Of a stretch of DNA of 54,996 nt, positions 52,062 to 54,996 are shown one piece after another. Both the position numbers and the translations under genes were made by a program. The DNA is from Betaproteobacteria bacterium. Its GTDB lineage: Bacteria; Pseudomonadota; Gammaproteobacteria; Burkholderiales; Usitatibacteraceae. The notes beneath the pieces were generated by a model. It was not told the origin of the DNA. It searched no databases and saw nothing but the letters and a program-made list of their open reading frames with translations. The stretch is taken from contig JADKJR010000011.1 in the NCBI GenBank assembly GCA_016720925.1, forward strand, positions 1-54,996. Reading direction: 5' to 3'. Position 1 is the first letter of the stretch. Every line of letters starts with the position of its first letter.

Positions 52062-54790
52062 TTAAACCGCCCGCTGCAATGGTGCCTTCAGCGCCTCGGT
52101 CAGGACATCCAGGCTCTCCGACAAATGCGCCTTGCTTTCCTTGTTGCCCGATTTGGCCATCGCCACGCGAATCTGCTGCTGCAATTGCTGCGCATTGGCT
52201 CGCTGCAAGCTGCGCGCATCGGCCGGGGTCGTTGCGGCGGGCTTGATCAGCGTGTTCACCACGCGGCGCAGGTGCTCGCGCTGCGGGTTGCGACGCAGCG
52301 GATTGATGTCGCCGCCGGTTTTCAGCTCGCTCCAGATGGCGCCTTGCAGCGTGTCATAGAGTTCCGAGAGCGCGAAGGCCTGTTTGGCATCGGCCATCTT
52401 GCTGGGCGCATCGATGATGCGCGCGGCCACGCCATCGGCCATCAACTGATCGAGCGTCGTGCGCTGCAATGCCAACACGGCGCCGCTGATGCTGACATCC
52501 GGGTTGACGACCGACGCAAGGCTCGATCCGCCGAAGCCGCCAAACCAGCGATCGAACTGATCGGGCACCAGGCGCGACACGAATTCCGGCTTGAATTTGA
52601 AACTCTCGGCACGGAACAGGCCGTCGGTGATGAGCTTCAAGGCCAGGCGCTGTTTCGCCGCCGACACCGGACTTAGCGGAGCACGGCCACTGTCGGCGTG
52701 ATCACGCAGATGCACGACCCCACCGACATACTTGGCGGCAACGCTAGACGCCAGCGCGACCTGGGTGTTCGCACTGAGGAAGTTGCGGCGCAGGACATCG
52801 AACTGTTCGCCCGGCTTGATCTTGCGTTCCTGCAGACGATCCCACAGTTCGCGCGAAAGCAGCATGCGACGTTCAGCGAATGCCAGCGGGTCGGCGCCGA
52901 GATCGCGGCGCGTGACTTCCGGGTCCATGCCTTCGACCGTGCCAAGACCGGCATCGATATCGTTGGCAAACGCCAGCAGCGGCTCCTTCGAGCGCGACGC
53001 GATCTTTAACAGCTCTTCCTTTTCCGTCGCCGGATTAAGCGGCTTGTACGCGTACTCGATCGCCCAATGGTCATACGGACCAATCGTGGTCATGGCGTAC
53101 TGGCCCTGTTTCCTGCCCTTGGGGGCGATGTTCAGCGCGTTGTATTCCATCACCGAACCCGAGAGGCCGTTCAGCTTGGTGAACTCGGCATTTTCCATCT
53201 GGTCCAGCGTATAGATGGTGGACGCGCGGAAATTGTGGGTGAGCCCCAGCGTGTGGCCGACTTCGTGCGTAACCACATCTTTCAGTTGTTCGAGCACGAT
53301 CGCTTCGGCTTCCGGGCTATCGGGATCGATGTCACCGCGCGCGGCCAGCAAATCGATGGCGAAACTCGCCTCTTCCATCGCCGCACTTTCGTATTCACAC
53401 AATTGCGGCATTTCGCCACGGGCGAGCGACTGCATGATCTCCGCGTCGGAATGTTGATGCGCCTTGACGTGATCGTAGTTATTGCCCTGGGCCACGCTGG
53501 CCAATTGCTCTACGGCACGGCGGCGCGGCAGGCGCGTCCAGCCGTCGGAAAATGAAATGTCGGCGTCGAGAATTTCACCCGTACGCCGATCGGTGCGGCT
53601 CGGGCCGATGGCCAGCGCGCCTTCACTTGTATCAACGTACCAGCGTACTGACGCATGGCGCGTATCGTTGTTGTCGAACTCGGCGTTGTCTTCCTGCTGT
53701 TTTGGTCTGGATGGCGTTCTTGAAACCGATCTTTTCGAACGCCTTGTTCCATTCAAAGGACACCCTCCGCCACCTTGGCGCGATATTTGTGGGAATATTC
53801 TTGTCGAGCCAGTAAGTAATTGGCTGTACCGGCTCCGACATCGCCGCGTTCGGATCCTTCTTTTCCAGTCTCCAGCGATTGATGATGTAGTGGCGCGGGA
53901 ACGGCGCGAGATCGTCCGTGGTCCCATTGCTGGCCCACGAAATGCCCGACGCGGCTGTCCACGACGCGTGCGACCATCGGTTTTTTTCCGGCAGCTTTCG
54001 ACGGTGTGTAGTAATAACCGAGAACATGCTGCGGTTGTCTTCCAGATTGGAAGGCGGCTTCGGTGTCGGCGTCGGTGGAGGCGTCAGCGGCGGTGCAGGC
54101 AACTTGGGGATGTTGTAGTGGGCCGTGACATTGAAAGCAGTCAGGTCGTCCGTCGAACGCACATCAACGAAGCCGGAACTGCGCGCATCGTAAGCGTACG
54201 GCAGCCGAAAGGTGGTTTCGAGTTGTGTCGCGGTGCCGGGTATATCGGCGAGGAACAGTGCATTCGCATCAATCAGGACCGATTTTCGTTCCGGGTGCGG
54301 TGCGCTCGCCACCGTGGTGACGCTGATCAGACTGTCGGTAAAGCTCTCTTTGACCGGGCGCGCAATGGCGGTTCCGGCCTTGGCCACAAACCGATGGTTC
54401 TTGGCAATCAACTGCATGTTGTTGCCCAGCTTCTTGAACTCCGGCGATATGGCCGCGCAACATCAGTTCGGATAAAACCGCCCTCACCGAGGCCGCGCGT
54501 CGAATTGATCTGGAAGAAGAATGGCCAGACCAACTGTTCCGGCGAGTCTCGATCCGGACCCGGTCATCCTTGCGGTATAGCGTGAAATAGCCCGGAATCT
54601 GTTTGGTGTCCTTGATGATCTCGGCGAAAGGTTTCGGGCGGCGGCCGCATCGAGGCGGCGGCTGGTCACGCCGGGCCAGCCGGACCAGCAGGACCGGGGA
54701 CGCCGTTCGGCGCAGGCGGTGTCTGCGCGCCCGCAACGAAAATCGCGCCCGGAAGCGAGCAGCGACAGAATCAGGTACAAATGGTTTTCT
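52062..54790 (-). pseudogene. Secreted zinc metalloprotease with DUF5117/DUF4953-like domains, frame broken
   Basis: The C-terminal 530 residues (about 53690-52062) are in one frame and contain the metzincin motif HEVGHTLGLTHNF (about 53265-53225). AVEQLASVAQGNNYDHVKAHQHSDAEI lies before it and a long helical C-terminal domain behind. The N-terminal DUF5117-like part is split: QLIAKNHRFVAKAGTAIARPVKESFTDSLISVTTVAS...TFRLPYAYDARSSGFVDVRSTDDLTAFNVTAHYNIPKLP in one frame and PFAEIIKDTKQIPGYFTLYRKDDRV in another. A signal-peptide-like end IFVAGAQTPPAP lies near 54730. At least four frame changes are needed, clustered near the window end. The family makes roughly 850-residue outer-surface or periplasmic proteases. 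Confidence 0.7.
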
Positions 54791-54996
54791 TCGGAACGGT
54801 ACAGTAGTAACTCGCGAAACGCCTCTCCCCTTGTGGTCAAGTCAGGTCGCGTCTGCGTGATCACAGAGCGCAGGGGTGGGTAGCTCTCGCTATTTTCAGG
54901 CAAATCAGGTCATTTTTGTATCAAATTGCTGGCCCGTTGAGGGATGACGAGGGACTGATTTGGTTTGTGATGGCATGTCGCGGGTGCGATAATCGT
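54791..54996. other. Window end, upstream of the metalloprotease
   Basis: Contains the presumed start and promoter area of the protease gene. Frame damage makes the start codon undecidable and no other feature is recognised. Confidence 0.3.

Noticed and set aside
1..54996. CRISPR arrays, rRNA and tRNA genes
   Set aside because: No regularly spaced direct repeats, and no rRNA or tRNA sequence signatures, were found by reading both strands. A covariance search was not possible here.

Overview
The window reads as chromosomal DNA of a GC-rich, environmental, probably betaproteobacterial organism. The support is the overall gene style: a PotD/PotA-type transporter with opine-oxidase-like subunits, RhlE, an AidB-like acyl-CoA dehydrogenase, CbiX, LysR and YafY regulators, and many secreted repeat proteins. 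No rRNA, tRNA or CRISPR array was seen. Taxonomy is inference only.

Layout. 1-8.3 kb: secreted or surface proteins and decayed genes. These are an Ig-like/dockerin protein with a broken frame, a broken truncated haemoglobin, a small secreted protein sharing its upstream leader, a 1040-residue protein with two seven-fold repeat arrays, and a vapBC remnant riddled with G tracts. 8.3-12 kb: an esterase and two serine hydrolases of the class C beta-lactamase fold. 12-19.2 kb: a coherent island. It runs from an Asp/Asn beta-hydroxylase-like gene through a sulfotransferase, a small protein and a GNAT acetyltransferase to a Tat-exported paralogue of the small protein, three tandem phage-tail-collar (microcystin-dependent) proteins and a beta-helix protein ending in a dockerin-like module. 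19.4-26.6 kb: a haloperoxidase-like gene, an intradiol dioxygenase, a cupin, a DUF1579-like pair divergent from a YafY/WYL regulator with a perfect palindromic operator between them, an OmpA-FecR fusion and an alpha/beta hydrolase. 26.7-34.4 kb: a LysR regulator divergent from a seven-gene operon (PotD/A/B/C-type ABC importer plus a three-subunit opine/hydroxyproline-oxidase-like enzyme), which most likely imports and oxidises an N-substituted amino acid or imino acid. 34.5-40 kb: a leftward cluster with GNAT, M20 peptidase, PLP lyase, SAF oxidoreductase and 3-hydroxyisobutyrate-dehydrogenase-like genes. 40-43 kb: acyl-CoA dehydrogenase, an orphan C-terminal piece of assimilatory nitrate reductase, and CbiX.

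43-48.3 kb is an integron gene-cassette array without a visible integrase. Six small, same-strand cassette genes are separated by attC sites, and one attC region is interrupted by an IS110/IS1111-family element. Two of the attC sites are unusually long (about 215 bp) and carry a repeat that recurs in partial form twice more. The array is bounded on the right by a degenerate IS1182-like element with 17-bp inverted repeats. 50-55 kb: rhlE with a terminator, and a broken zinc metalloprotease gene.

Across the window a roughly 56-bp palindromic element starting with CTAGCACTG occurs six times, usually at gene 3' ends. A second 31-bp palindrome occurs twice, and a 156-bp MITE-like element once. Many frameshifts can be repaired by adding or removing one G in a short G run. 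Several apparent pseudogenes may therefore be sequencing or assembly artefacts, especially near the window ends.
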